Positions 12,475 through 23,600 of a stretch of 64,000 nucleotides of DNA are shown here, one piece after another. The stretch's first letter is position 1. Every line of letters begins with the position of its first letter. Source of the DNA: Haliclona indistincta (lineage: Eukaryota > Porifera > Demospongiae > Haplosclerida > Chalinidae); assembly GCA_964017065.1 (NCBI GenBank), contig OZ024791.1, positions 346,501-410,500 of the forward strand. Reading direction: 5' to 3'. The position numbers and the translations under genes were made by a program. Below the pieces are notes generated by a model, which had not been told where the DNA came from, ran no database searches, and was given only the letters and a program-made list of their open reading frames with translations.

Positions 12475-13165
12475 CATGAAGTGTGCACAGGATACTAGTG
12501 ACTTATGTGCACAGTATACTAGTGACTTATGTGCACATGATACTAGTGACTTATGTGCACAGGATACTAGTGACTTATGTGCACAGTATACTAGTGACTT
12601 ATGTGCACAGGATACTAGTGACTTATGTGCACAGTATACTAGTGACTTATGTGCACAGGATACTAGTGACTTATGTGCACAGGATACTAGTGACTTATGT
12701 GCACAGGATACTAGTGACTTATGTGCACAGTATACTAGTGACTTATGTGCACAGGATACTAGTGACTTATGTGCACAGGATACTAGTGACTTATGTGCAC
12801 AGGGTACTAGTGACTTATGTGCACAGGATACTAGTGACTTATGTGCACAGGATACTAGTGACTTATGTGCACAGGATACTAGTGACTTATATGCACAGTA
12901 TACTAGTGACTTATGTGCACAGTATACTAGTGACTTATGTGCACAGGATACTAGTGACTTATGTGCACAGGGTACTAGTGACTTATGTGCACAGGATACT
13001 AGTGACTTATGTGCACAGGATACTAGTGACTTATGTGCACAGGATACTAGTGACTTATGTGCACAGTATACTAGTGACTTATGTGCACAGTATACTAGTG
13101 ACTTATGTGCACAGGTACTAGTGACTTATGTGCACAGGATACTAGTGACTTATGTGCACAGGGTA
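12475..13165. repeat. 24-bp minisatellite, about 28 copies
   Basis: Units of ACTAGTGACTTATGTGCACA plus GGAT, with GTAT and GGGT variants. The homologous spots in the other spacers (about 6880 and 15863) have only a single ACTAGTGCACAGGATACT-like motif, so this array grew from a one-copy seed. The two long open frames through it are unit-length artefacts. Confidence 0.94.
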
Positions 13166-13779
13166 CTATTTGCAACCAGTCAATAAACAGCCTCTGACTT
13201 ACTCTGTCTTTGTTTATTTCCATCTAGAGCACATTAAAATTACATCATTGCATGATTTATCCCGTCCAGTGCTTAGTGACTGCCTTTGATTTTACATGAC
13301 AAATTATATCTCATGTACAGCGAATTTCAGTTAGTTATGGTCAGATTCAGGAAAAATAATCTCAACATAGATCACCATCCTCTCTGATAAGAGACCTATT
13401 TGTAGTATACCTAGGTCAGGCACTGCCCAAAATGACATGTTGCACACTTCAGCATTTATTGCACTAACATGGCCGCTGATGCACTTCGCATCAATGTTAA
13501 CCAGTAATCTTTGGTATGCTCTAGAGTATGGTTGTTAGTGCTGTATGAACAGTAAAGCACTTCAATCATACGTTAACTGTAGAAGATAAGAGTTAATGTA
13601 TTGAATACTATTGAGACTAGAACAGCAATAATTGTTTCGATAGCAATTTGACATAATTGTGATCAAAATCTTTTTACAACATGCCTGATGTAGTATAATG
13701 ACACTGTTAGCTAACATTGTATTCACTGTTAATGTGTTGCATAGTAGCTACAGTTTCTTATTTTCACAGACTTCATATC
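13166..13779. other. 3' flank and spacer of copy D
   Basis: Conserved spacer block shared with the flanks of copies B, C and E (ACATGGCCGCTGATGCACTT and TTGCATAGTAGCTACAGTTT). No gene seen; the last part is the probable 3' untranslated region of copy D. Confidence 0.5.
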
Positions 13780-14640
13780 TTAGTAGCATCTGCATCGGTC
13801 ATCGGGTCTAGAGAACCTCTGATCACTTGGACATGTGCTGCCTGGAATGGTCTCTCTCACTGTAGTAGTGGTTATGGTCCTACCAGGTGACCTAGATGGT
13901 GTACGGGTTCGGCAGCGACTGCGACCCTTTCTTCTCTTTACTCGGTTGTGATCATTTGCATCTCTCTTACCACGACGACTTCCACTACAAGTGCGAGAAC
14001 GACCTCGACCTCTCCTTCTCTTAACTCTGTTGTGAATCTCAATGTCTCTCTTTCCACGACGTGTTCCAGGTCCTGTCCTACGTGTTCCGGGTCCTGTCCT
14101 GCGTGTTCCAGGTCCTGTCCTTGTTGCTGGAGTCCTTGTTCTGACTGTTGGAATGCTTCGTATAATTTGAACAGAAACACATCTGCAGCGGCAAGTGTCA
14201 GAATCTAAGCGTTGACGGCTGTTGCATATACTTGAATCATCACGGCATTCACATCGACAGGTATTTGGGTTGAGCCTCTGCAGACTAGAGCAGCTGTCAG
14301 CACTCGCTGGACACTCACATCGGCAGTTATCTGTGTTCAACTGCAATGGATGTGGGCAGTCGATACCGCGGCATGGCGGGAATGGTCCAGGGGGTCCAGG
14401 AGGGTCTGGTGGAGATGGAGGTCCAGCTTTTTGACATACGCAGAGTTGACGATTGAAGACATATCCATAGTCACATTGCTGCGTGGGACATCTAGGCCAA
14501 TGGTTGTTGAAGTAATTGTAGTTGTACCAGGCATTGACATTCTAAATCAAGAAATTATTTTTGTTTGTGACATTTCTTGAAAATGTCTAACTCACCAGAG
14601 CTAGGCAGCTCAGCAGCAGTATACTAACCAAGGTCTTCAT
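13780..14640 (-). CDS. Secreted CXCXC-repeat protein, copy D
   Basis: Exons 14596-14640 (signal peptide MKTLVSILLLS...) and 13780-14541 in phase 0; 268 residues. The module order is as in copy A. The linker before the heptads reads TPATRTGPGTRR, having lost one PGTRTG step, but three GPGTRR units remain. Two RGKR-D and two RVKR-R sites are kept. It shares the TATA box and a shortened upstream block. Secreted cysteine-rich protein of unknown role. Confidence 0.85.
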
Positions 14641-14688
14641 TTCTTGTTGTTTGTTCCTGGACTGCATGCTCTCTCTTAGCATTGCTGC

Positions 14689-14697
14689 CTATTTATA
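14689..14697 (-). promoter_or_regulatory. TATA box of copy D
   Basis: Minus-strand TATAAATAG about 50 nt upstream of the start codon at 14640. Confidence 0.65.
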
Positions 14698-16504
14698 TCA
14701 CAGCATCTCTACTGTGCTATAGAAATTATTGGCTCAGATGTCAATGAATCTATTGCACACCTAGTTGATGAATGGTTCTAGTTAGACTATGCTGTATCTT
14801 ATACACCCACAGACTATTTCCTTAGAATATGAGGGAACTGCTCGGTCACTATTGTTACATATCTTTATCCGCCTTTTTATCAATGACTTCAGTCAACTAA
14901 ATACATTAGCTTGTGCCAAGGGAGGGGCACACTTCACTAGGGCACTATAGCGCAGAACGAGAAGGAGGTAGTGCATGAATTAGCTCAATCCTGTCAAATG
15001 ATTAGATGCAGCATGTACCATAAACACAGAAAAATTTTTATCTATGTCTCTATAAATGCTGCAATTCCAGTGAACCATTCATGCATTATCAAAATGAATT
15101 CTGTGTACAAGATCTATGGATCTTTGTGGTATAGAACATACATGCCATCTAGAACTACACAATGGACATTATAATATTATTGTGATAAAACGAAGGTATA
15201 ATTAAGAGCAATATCACAAGGTGATGATTACAACCAATGGAATGAACCAAAGCAAAATAATTATAATTACAACCCTAACTCCTATGATGAGAGCCAAAAT
15301 TATACCAACTAGAGATATAGAGTCTCTTGCATTGAAAATATGAAAGAACAGGTATCATTATGATGAAAGAACATGTATAATTATGATGAAAGAACAGGTA
15401 TAATTATGATGAAAGAACTTGTATAATTATGATGAAAAAACAGGTATAATTTTTTGTAGTACATTCAGAGTACATTTAATCCTTTCATAACAAAGTAATT
15501 AAATAAACATGTAAGCAAAAATAAAGATATTTCAAAGTCTATGTCAGACGTGAGTTCCAAAAATAGATACAGAATTGCCCTCTCTGAAGCGTTTTTAGTA
15601 TGCTATCACTAATCGCATATCATTAGAGTAGTTCTGAGTTGACAATGTTAATATAGGAGTTGAGATGGCTGTTTGCTAGTGCTTGCCACACACACAAACC
15701 ACAATTCTTGTTAGAAGCAGATACAAACTGATTCTTCAAGAAAGAGGTTTACAGTTTATCGTCTAACCATGCATGTTCTAGCTAAATACCAATACCTATA
15801 ACCACCAACTTAACTCTGATTATCATTTCTGGTGCCTCTATATAACTAAAGTACTACCTATACTAGTGCACAGGATACTATTTGCAACCAGTCAATAAAC
15901 AGTCACTGACTTACTCTGCCTTCGTTTATTTCCATCTAGAGTGCATTAAAATTACATTATTGCATGATTTTATCCCGTCCAGTGATTAGTGACTGCCTTT
16001 GATTTTTACATGACAAATTATATCTCATGTACAGCGACATTTGGTTAGTTAGGGTCAAAGTCAGGAAATAATAATCTCATCTAACTACAACATAGATCAC
16101 CATCCTCTCTAATAAGAGACCTATTTGTTGTATACCTAGGTCAGACGCTGCCCAAAATTTCATGTTGCACACTTCAGCATTTATTGCACTAACATGGCCG
16201 CTGATGCACTTCGCATCAATGTTAACCAGCAATCTTTGGTATGCTCTAGAGTATAGTTGTTAGTGCTATATGAACAGTAAAGCACTTCAATCATACGTTA
16301 ACTGTAGAAGATGAGAGTTAATGTATTGAATCCTGTTGAGACTAGAACAGCAATAATTGTTTCGATAGCAATTTGACATAATTGTGATCAAAATCTTTTT
16401 ACAACATGCCTGATGTAGTATAATGACACTGTTAGCTAACATTGTATTCACTGTTAATGTGTTGCATAGTAGCTACAGTTTCTTATTTTTACAGATTTCA
16501 TATC
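14698..16504. other. Spacer between copies D and E
   Basis: Duplicated spacer: upstream block of D (to about 14930), the AGATCTATGGATCT block near 15108-15124, about five 23-bp AAAGAACATGTATAATTATG units at 15347-15452, then the conserved 3' flank of copy E. No gene seen. Confidence 0.55.
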
Positions 16505-17631
16505 TTAGTAGCATCTGCATCGATCATCAGGTCGAGAGAACCTCTGGTCACTTGGACATGTGCTGCCTGGAATGGTCTCTCTCACTGTAGTAGTGGTTAT
16601 GGTCCTACCTGGTGACCTAGATGGTGTACGGGTTCGGCAGCGACTGCGACCCTTTCTTCTCTTTACTCGGTTGTGATCATTTGCATCTCTCTTACCACGA
16701 CGACTTCCACTACAAGTGCGAGAACGACCTCGACCTCTCCTTCTCTTAACTCTGTTGTGAATCTCAATGTCTCTCTTTCCACGACGTGTTCCGGGTCCTG
16801 TCCTACGTGTTCCGGGTCCTGTCCTACGTGTTCCAGGTCCTGTCCTTGTTCCTGGCCTTGTTGCTGGAGTCCTTGTTCTGACTGTTGGAATGCTTCGTAT
16901 AATTTGAACAGAGACACATCTGCAGCGGCAAGTGTCAGAATCTAAGCGTTGACGGCTGTTGCATATACTTGAATCATCACGGCATTCACATCGACAGGTA
17001 TTTGGGTTGAGCCTCTGCAGACTAGAGCAGCGGTCAGCACTCGCTGGACACTCACATCGGCAGTTATCTGTGTTCAACCGCAATGGACGTCGGCAGACGA
17101 TACCGTTGCATGGGGGGAGTGGATTTGGAAGTCCAGGGGGGCCAGGTGGACCAGGAATGGGAGGTCCATTAATGTTCTCACATTTGCACAGGAACATGTT
17201 TAAAAACTGATGACTGTTGCATTCTGGTCGAGGGATACATTCACAGGTACATGTACTGGGACTAAACTGAGTTCTTCCTGGGCAGCGTGGCTTGTGTAGA
17301 CAGATACACCGGCACTTCTCGTCTAGGGTTTGTGCTGGGCCACATCTGATGCTTGGATTGCAGTTGGGATGATCAGGTAGCTCTGTTGGTAGTTGAATGT
17401 CTATTTGCTCACACGAACAGAGGTTTTGATTAAAGCTGTAGTTAGGAGGACACTGCTGCACTGTACATGGTGTATTCCCGTTTCTGTTGCCATACCAAGC
17501 ATGAGCATTCTGAAAAAAAAAATTTAGTGATAAATTAAATCCCAAATGAGACAGTAGTGCCATAGACTATGGTAGTGCTAACTCACCAGAGCTAGGCAGC
17601 TCAGCAGCAGAATGCTAACCCAATACTTCAT
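16505..17631 (-). CDS. Secreted CXCXC-repeat protein, long form E
   Basis: Exons 17587-17631 (signal peptide MKYWVSILLLSCLAL) and 16505-17509, phase 0; 349 residues. The N-terminal half is different from copies A-D: NAHAWYGNRN start, then four modules (including CPGRTQFSPSTCTCEC) and a linker PGPPGPPGLPNPLPP. From CRRPLRLNTDN onward it is nearly identical to A-D, with three more consecutive modules, three TGPGTRR heptads, two RGKR-D and two RVKR-R sites and the terminal CRC module. That makes about eight modules in all. The signal peptide matches the left-edge copy rather than A-D. The abrupt change from divergent to near-identical suggests gene conversion or unequal crossover. Secreted; function unknown. 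Confidence 0.85.
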
Positions 17632-17686
17632 CCTATCTCTAGTTAATCCTGAGAAGAATGTGTACTGGTGGACTCTCCTGCTGGCG

Positions 17687-17694
17687 CTTATATA
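17687..17694 (-). promoter_or_regulatory. TATA box of gene E
   Basis: Minus-strand TATATAAG about 56 nt upstream of the start codon at 17631. The flanking sequence differs from that of copies A-D. Confidence 0.6.
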
Positions 17695-18635
17695 CCCATC
17701 AGCTGATAGGTGCCCTCTGTGCTTTGATTTCAAAGAATCAAACAAGATTTCTTGGAACCAGATTTAAGGAAGTTACTGAATAGCATGATTAGACTAAATA
17801 CCACTGTATAGGCACTATTTTCACCCACTAGTTTCTGCCAACTCGCACTTTTTACTGAATGGACCGGAGGCATCTATCCCAGGGCCTCCCTCACATTCAT
17901 CTCCAAGATACATTGCAGGGAGTGCCAGTGTTGTCCTGAACTGTTCTGACAGTGCACATGCATGTACAATACATGTTTGCACACACTGGTTTCTTTAGAC
18001 CATCTTTGATGAGCCAAATTTGTAGAAGCTGTACTAGTTAATGGGATATGATTGTGTTGTTATAACTGGGCTTCTGTTGTGATATTTCTAATCATCAGTA
18101 TTTCATACCAAACATTAGAGAGGATCTCCATTTATGTTGAAACTATGGTACAACAATCACTGACAACAATAGCTTAATCTGTGCAAGCAAACTGGTTCGT
18201 TGATTTGAGTAGTTTACTAAATGCAGCATAAGTTAATATGCAAATAGAACAGCAACAGCCATGCAAAGGATAAGTTTGGAGGGACTACATTTTGCCTAGT
18301 GACCTGGATTTGCACTTTGACGGATTTAATTTTGGGACCCACCGCCTGCTTCATGTATTATATATAAATTATTAAAAGCGAATTTTGGATGGAGTTAATT
18401 TTGCGAAGCTGACTGATTCACCAAATTTTCTAGTGCTGCACCTCATCATATGCAAAAGCACTTTTACTCAAATTGTTACAGCTGTACAAATAGCTACTTA
18501 TTAGCACTTGCTTATGTGACCAGTGCTGCTGGGCAGATGTTATAGACTAGATCAAAATGTTGATTAACACCACAATATAACTGATCACAGTACAGACTAA
18601 TCTTTACAAAAGTGTTCATTAACTAATAGTTATGT
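17695..18635. other. Intergenic, no gene recognised
   Basis: Unique sequence between genes E and F. I see no coding region or repeat. The end near 18,600 would hold the 3' untranslated region of gene F. Confidence 0.5.
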
Positions 18636-20125
18636 CTAGTTTATATCTTCACATGTGCAGGTGCTCAGGTTGGTCCTCAGCAAGCGAGGGCAAACAGGAA
18701 CTGTTGTATTGGTGGGCACCGTTGGATGAGGCCTTGATCCTGGTCTGCTCCTTGGTCTACTGGTTGGCATAGGTCTAGGCATTGAAGTTGGTCTAGCAGT
18801 TGGCATGGTTTTTGTTTTCTTGGATTTCTTAGCTTTCTTGGATTTCTTAGTCTTCTTAGTCTTCTTACTTTTACCCTTCTTGCCCATTCTCTTCATTCTC
18901 ACCATTCTTCCTTTTCTTGATTTTTTAGTACCTGACTTGGACTTTGATCTTGCAGTTCCTGATCTTGACCTGGATCTTGTTGACTCTGCCACACACTCTC
19001 CACTTGGCAGACGGACTGGTCGTCTATTAGTGTGACTACGACTGCGAGAGGCATGAGTGTGACTACGACTGCGAGTACCGTAAGTGTGACTGCGACTGCG
19101 AGTACCGTGAGTGCGGCTACGAACATTTCGATTGTGGCTGGGGCTCACACTAGTGCTATTGCTGTGACCATGGGAACGATGACCATGGGATTGATGAGTG
19201 TTATTGCTGTGACCATGGGAGTGATGACCATGGGATCGATGAGTGTGAGAGCGGTGAGTGTGAGAGCGATGAGTGTGAGAGCGGTGAGTGTGAGAGCGGT
19301 GAGTGTGAGATCTAGAGCGACTACGAGATCTTTCAGTGACAGGACAAGGTGGAACAAGGAACTCTGAGCAATCACACGAACATGTAGTGCGGTTCAAGAC
19401 TTGCCGTGGTCCAGTGCATTGTAGAGTGCATGGAGTGGGAGTGGGAGACATTACAGGTACTTCACTAGATGATGGAGTGGGAGTAGGCTCAGGTGCTGGA
19501 GGAGTGGTGGACATGGGTGGTCCCATGGCAGGAGGTGGTGGTGGAGGAGGAGGGTTGGGTGGTGGGATAGGTGTAGTCACATTAGGGCACACTGTTGGTG
19601 TTACTGATGGCATCACGATCGGCTCACTGGTTACCATTGGTGACATTGTTGTTGCTGGCTCTGGTAGACCAAATGGAACACATCTGCACAGAAATGGGTC
19701 GAATATGTCAGTTTCTGGGCATGAAATAGGAATTTCATCCGGGCAGAAGCACCCACAGTCTCTGAAGGTCTGTGCTTCAGTGCAGTTTGCTGAAGTGATG
19801 GGGCACACACACATGCAAATGTCAAAGTCAAACACTTCTAGGTTAAGACATTTCTCTGTAGTGTTGCAGCGACAAGCACATATTCTTTCATCAAATATGC
19901 GTGGTGGGGTGCAGGTTGGTAGAGGAGTTGGACAAGCCTGGCGCCTCTGAGGAGCTCCCTCTGCTTTCTACAAGACAATGAGAAAGAACAATGAAGCTGA
20001 TCACACTGACAGCATGCACACCTAGCTAGCTCATTCCCATACTCATTCAAGGGTCAGTTGCTTACCCAGTTGATAACAGCAGCTGCTAGCAGTAGTAACA
20101 CAACTGCTCTGAGCAATGTAGTCAT
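18636..20125 (-). CDS. Secreted CXCXC protein with His/Ser/Arg and Lys-rich regions (gene F)
   Basis: Exon 1 (20066-20125) encodes the signal peptide MTTLLRAVVLLLLAAAVINW; exon 2 (18636-19967) follows in phase 0. Total 463 residues. The first part has four cysteine modules of C-X8-10-C-X-C type (for example CTPPRIFDERICACRC), then a Thr/Pro-rich linker with a run of prolines and one further CXCXC module. Next comes a repetitive stretch of SHTHR and SHGH units followed by RSRSHT units, then a Lys/Arg-rich block (repeats of KKTKKSKK type), a Pro/Arg segment and a last CTCE module. The layout, modules flanking a low-complexity basic middle, mirrors genes A-E. His- and Lys-rich secreted proteins can bind metal or mineral surfaces, but that is only a suggestion here. 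Confidence 0.8.
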
Positions 20126-20233
20126 GATGATGGTACCTGCAGCTCAGCCTCTATCAGCTGAATCAAGTACCACAGTTATTCCTCAGAAATTGATTGCAAA
20201 CTAAACTGAGTAGTCTTGATACTCACAACTCAG

Positions 20234-20240
20234 TTTTATA
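20234..20240 (-). promoter_or_regulatory. TATA box of gene F
   Basis: Minus-strand TATAAAA about 110 nt upstream of the start codon, consistent with a longer 5' untranslated region than in the other family members. Confidence 0.45.
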
Positions 20241-20603
20241 GTGTCTCACTGACCCGCCCACTATAACCTGATTGTGTGGGTGATTGTGGTTGGCTACTTG
20301 CATTGCCAACTCTGTTATTGTAACGTGTGAACTTGTGCTGATGAGTCAGTGAAAATTATTTGGCTGCTGCCTCACAAGTGTCATTCCAGCATTGTGCTGA
20401 ATTGTACTCAGCTTGTCTGTGAAGTGCTGGTCTGGTATACCTAGTGAGTCCCTGTGAGATCCCTCATGGCCATATAAAAGTGTTATCCAACTGACTGTAG
20501 GAGAAGTGTGTTTACATAGTAGTAACCATAGCAACCAAGTGAGTGGGTGGGAATGTCGACTCCCATCACCACACGTAAACACAGTAATACAATAAGTACA
20601 TCA
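20241..20603. other. Intergenic between gene F and REXO4
   Basis: No gene recognised. It would contain the upstream region of gene F and the 3' end of the REXO4 transcript. Confidence 0.45.
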
Positions 20604-23600
20604 TCATTCAGTATGTAGCATAACATTGAACGGTTCAATCACTCGGTCCGCACCCTCTTCCTGTCTACTACTATAGCTATGCAGTGTTCCTTTCTTCTTC
20701 TGCTGAGCTCTTCTTCCTCGTGGCAGCCACTTATGGTCACCTCTTTTCTGGTCACTCCATTGTGCGCCGTGAGCATGTTCCCATTGAAACTTTTGGAGCT
20801 GATACAGCTTCATGGCTACACGAGCATCAATCACCTTGAAAAAGAGAGATTGAGAAAAATTGATAAAGAAGATATAGATACTGCTGTATGTAGACATGTA
20901 ATTTGATCCTAGACTACAATAGTCATTAGTACTATGTGCAGTAATCCTGTTATCCCACTTATAATGTGCGTGCCCCACCCTGGGCTGCTTGTTGGCAGCT
21001 ATAGTTTGAGTCACTAGAGAAGAAACACTGCTACTATGTACCGCATATTACTGCCCACATCGACTACACTAGAGCACTGTGTGAGGTGTTGCTCACTGAA
21101 TCATGCCACATCAACTACACTAGAGCACTGTGTGAGGTGTTGCTCACTGAATCATGCCACATCAACTACACTAGAGCACTGTGTGAGGTGTTGCTCACTG
21201 AATCATGCCACATCAACTACACTAGAGCACTGTGTGAGGTGTTGCTCACTGAATCATGCCACATCGACTACACTAGAGCACTGTGTGAGGTGTTGCTCAC
21301 TGAATCATGCCACATCGACTACACTAGAGCACTGTGTGAGGTGTTGCTCACTGAATCATGCCACATCGACTACACTAGAGCACTGTGTGAGGTGTTGCTC
21401 ACTGAATCATGCCACATCAACTACACTAGAGCACTGTGTGAGGTGTTGCTCACTGAATCATGCCACATCAACTACACTAGAGCACTGTGTGAGGTGTTGC
21501 TCACTGAATCATGCCACATCAACTACACTAGAGCACTGTGTGAGGTGCTGCTCACTGAATCATGCCACATCAACTACACTAGAGCACTGTGTGAGGTGTT
21601 GCTCACTGAATCATGCCACATCGACTACACTAGAGCACTGTGTGAGGTGTTGCTCACTGAATCATGCCACATCGACTACACTAGAGCACTGTGTGAGGTG
21701 TTGCTCACTGAATCATGCCACATCGACTACACTAGAGCACTGTGTGAGGTGTTGCTCACTGAATCATGCCACATCAACTACACTAGAGCACTGTGTGAGG
21801 TGTTGCTCACTGAATCATGCCACATCAACTACACTAGAGCACTGTGTGAGGTGCTGCTCACTGAATCATGCCACATCAACTACACTAGAGCACTGTGTGA
21901 GGTGTTGCTCACTGAATCATGCCACATCGAATACACTAGAGCACTGTGTGAGGTGTTGCTCACTGAATCATGCCACATCAACTACACTAGAGCACTGTGT
22001 AAAGTGCTGCTCACTGAATCATGCTCTCCTGTCTGTATGTCCAGACCAAGCAGCTCTTTAGCTAGCTTCTTGAGACTGGGAGTTCTAGTCTGCAGAGACG
22101 AGAAACATAATACACCTCTTCCTGCTGTCCTATTATAGAGAATTTGACCAACTGAGAGTCAGGGACAGTGTCTATAAGTCAGAGGCACATTTACAATGCT
22201 AGATGTACTCTGGTTAGGAGCCCAGACACGATGGGACATTAGAGAGTTTTAGTTACACGTTTATTTGCACTAACGGTTAACGTCTGGCAATGCTGACGTC
22301 AGAAATTAGCACGTGATCCACCGTTAACCCCAGCCTCGCGTTCAATTTTCCCGTTTACAACGGCTGGCACCTGGTTTCCCGTATGGTTTTCAAAGACTTC
22401 TCGCTTCTCTCGTCTAGCTTTCCTGCACGTATGTTACAAGCTAGCACAAAGCCACATGCTTTAGGTTTCTGTTTTTGTGTGCTTTACGTGTGCCTACAAA
22501 ATACTGTGCACGCTACAGTGTTGTATACGTACACGACTAGATTGCCTTCTTCGCGTGTACACAAGTTACAAGATAAGTGGTGACGTCACTGAACGTCACT
22601 GAACCAGCCGTTTGGCGTGAACGGCTAACTAAAACTCTCTATTATGCAACGCTGGCTCCTGCTGTGAGCATATTGGCTGACCTTCACAGCTCTCTTGAAT
22701 GGTCGATATCTAGCTGTGTCTCTGGTGCTGTGCTTTGGGTGTGAGAGAAACAACACCTGAATGGTGAGATGAGGAGGTGGTGAGCACACAATGAGTGGGG
22801 ATATAACCATAGTTACATCCACCCTACTCATGCACTGCTTGATGACAAAAAACATGAGAATGATATGTAGGCAGTGACTCTCTTATGGAGCAGTGACTCT
22901 CTTATGGAGCAGTGACTCTCTCATGTAGGCAGTGACTCTCTTATGGAGCAGTGACTCTCTTATGGAGCAGTCACTCTCTCATGTAGGCAGTGACTCTCTT
23001 ATGGAGCAGTGACTCTCTTATGTAGGCAGTGACTCTCTTATGGAGCAGTGACTCTCTCATGTAGGCAGTGACTCTCTCATGTAGGCAGTGACTCTCTCAT
23101 GTAGGCAGTGACTCTCTTATGGAGCAGTGACTCTCTTATGGAGCAGTGACTCTCTCATGTAGGCAGTGACTCTCTTATGGAGCAGTCACTTTCTTATGGA
23201 GCTGTTTATTGCAAGTCAAGATCACCTTTGACAATGCTACAAAACTTCTTTTTGTTGAATCGCAAACAGTGTTGACTTTCGATCACAATACATCGTCTTA
23301 TAATGTACATTGACTTACTTTCAGATCATTTTGAACAGAGTGACCCACTAGAATCCTGTCCTTGAGTAGCTCACTCACTTCATTCTGCACTATCTTAAAT
23401 GGTGTCGCTAATACACCGTCAGTGAATACATAGATGTACAATACTTGATGCTCACCATCTTTGAGATGTGATGGTCTAATACCACTGAACCTGGTTCTGT
23501 AATCTGACACTGTATCTATGGGCTGGACATATTTGTCGTATATTACGTTGCCGTGGTGATTGACAATGGAGCATCGTGCCAGTAGATTGATAGATCCATC

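Noticed and set aside
12476..13186. Open frames of 236 and 212 codons with DTSDLCAQ-type repeats
   Set aside because: Translation of the 24-bp spacer minisatellite that is single-copy in the paralogous spacers.
3828..17631. Assignment of the CXCXC genes as VEGF-C/D orthologues
   Set aside because: Only the C-terminal C-X10-C-X-C-X-C spacing is shared; the PDGF/VEGF cystine-knot domain is absent.
21036..22138. Open frames of about 340-350 codons on the plus strand
   Set aside because: They translate a 51-bp minisatellite that lies in a REXO4 intron on the opposite strand; 51 is divisible by three.
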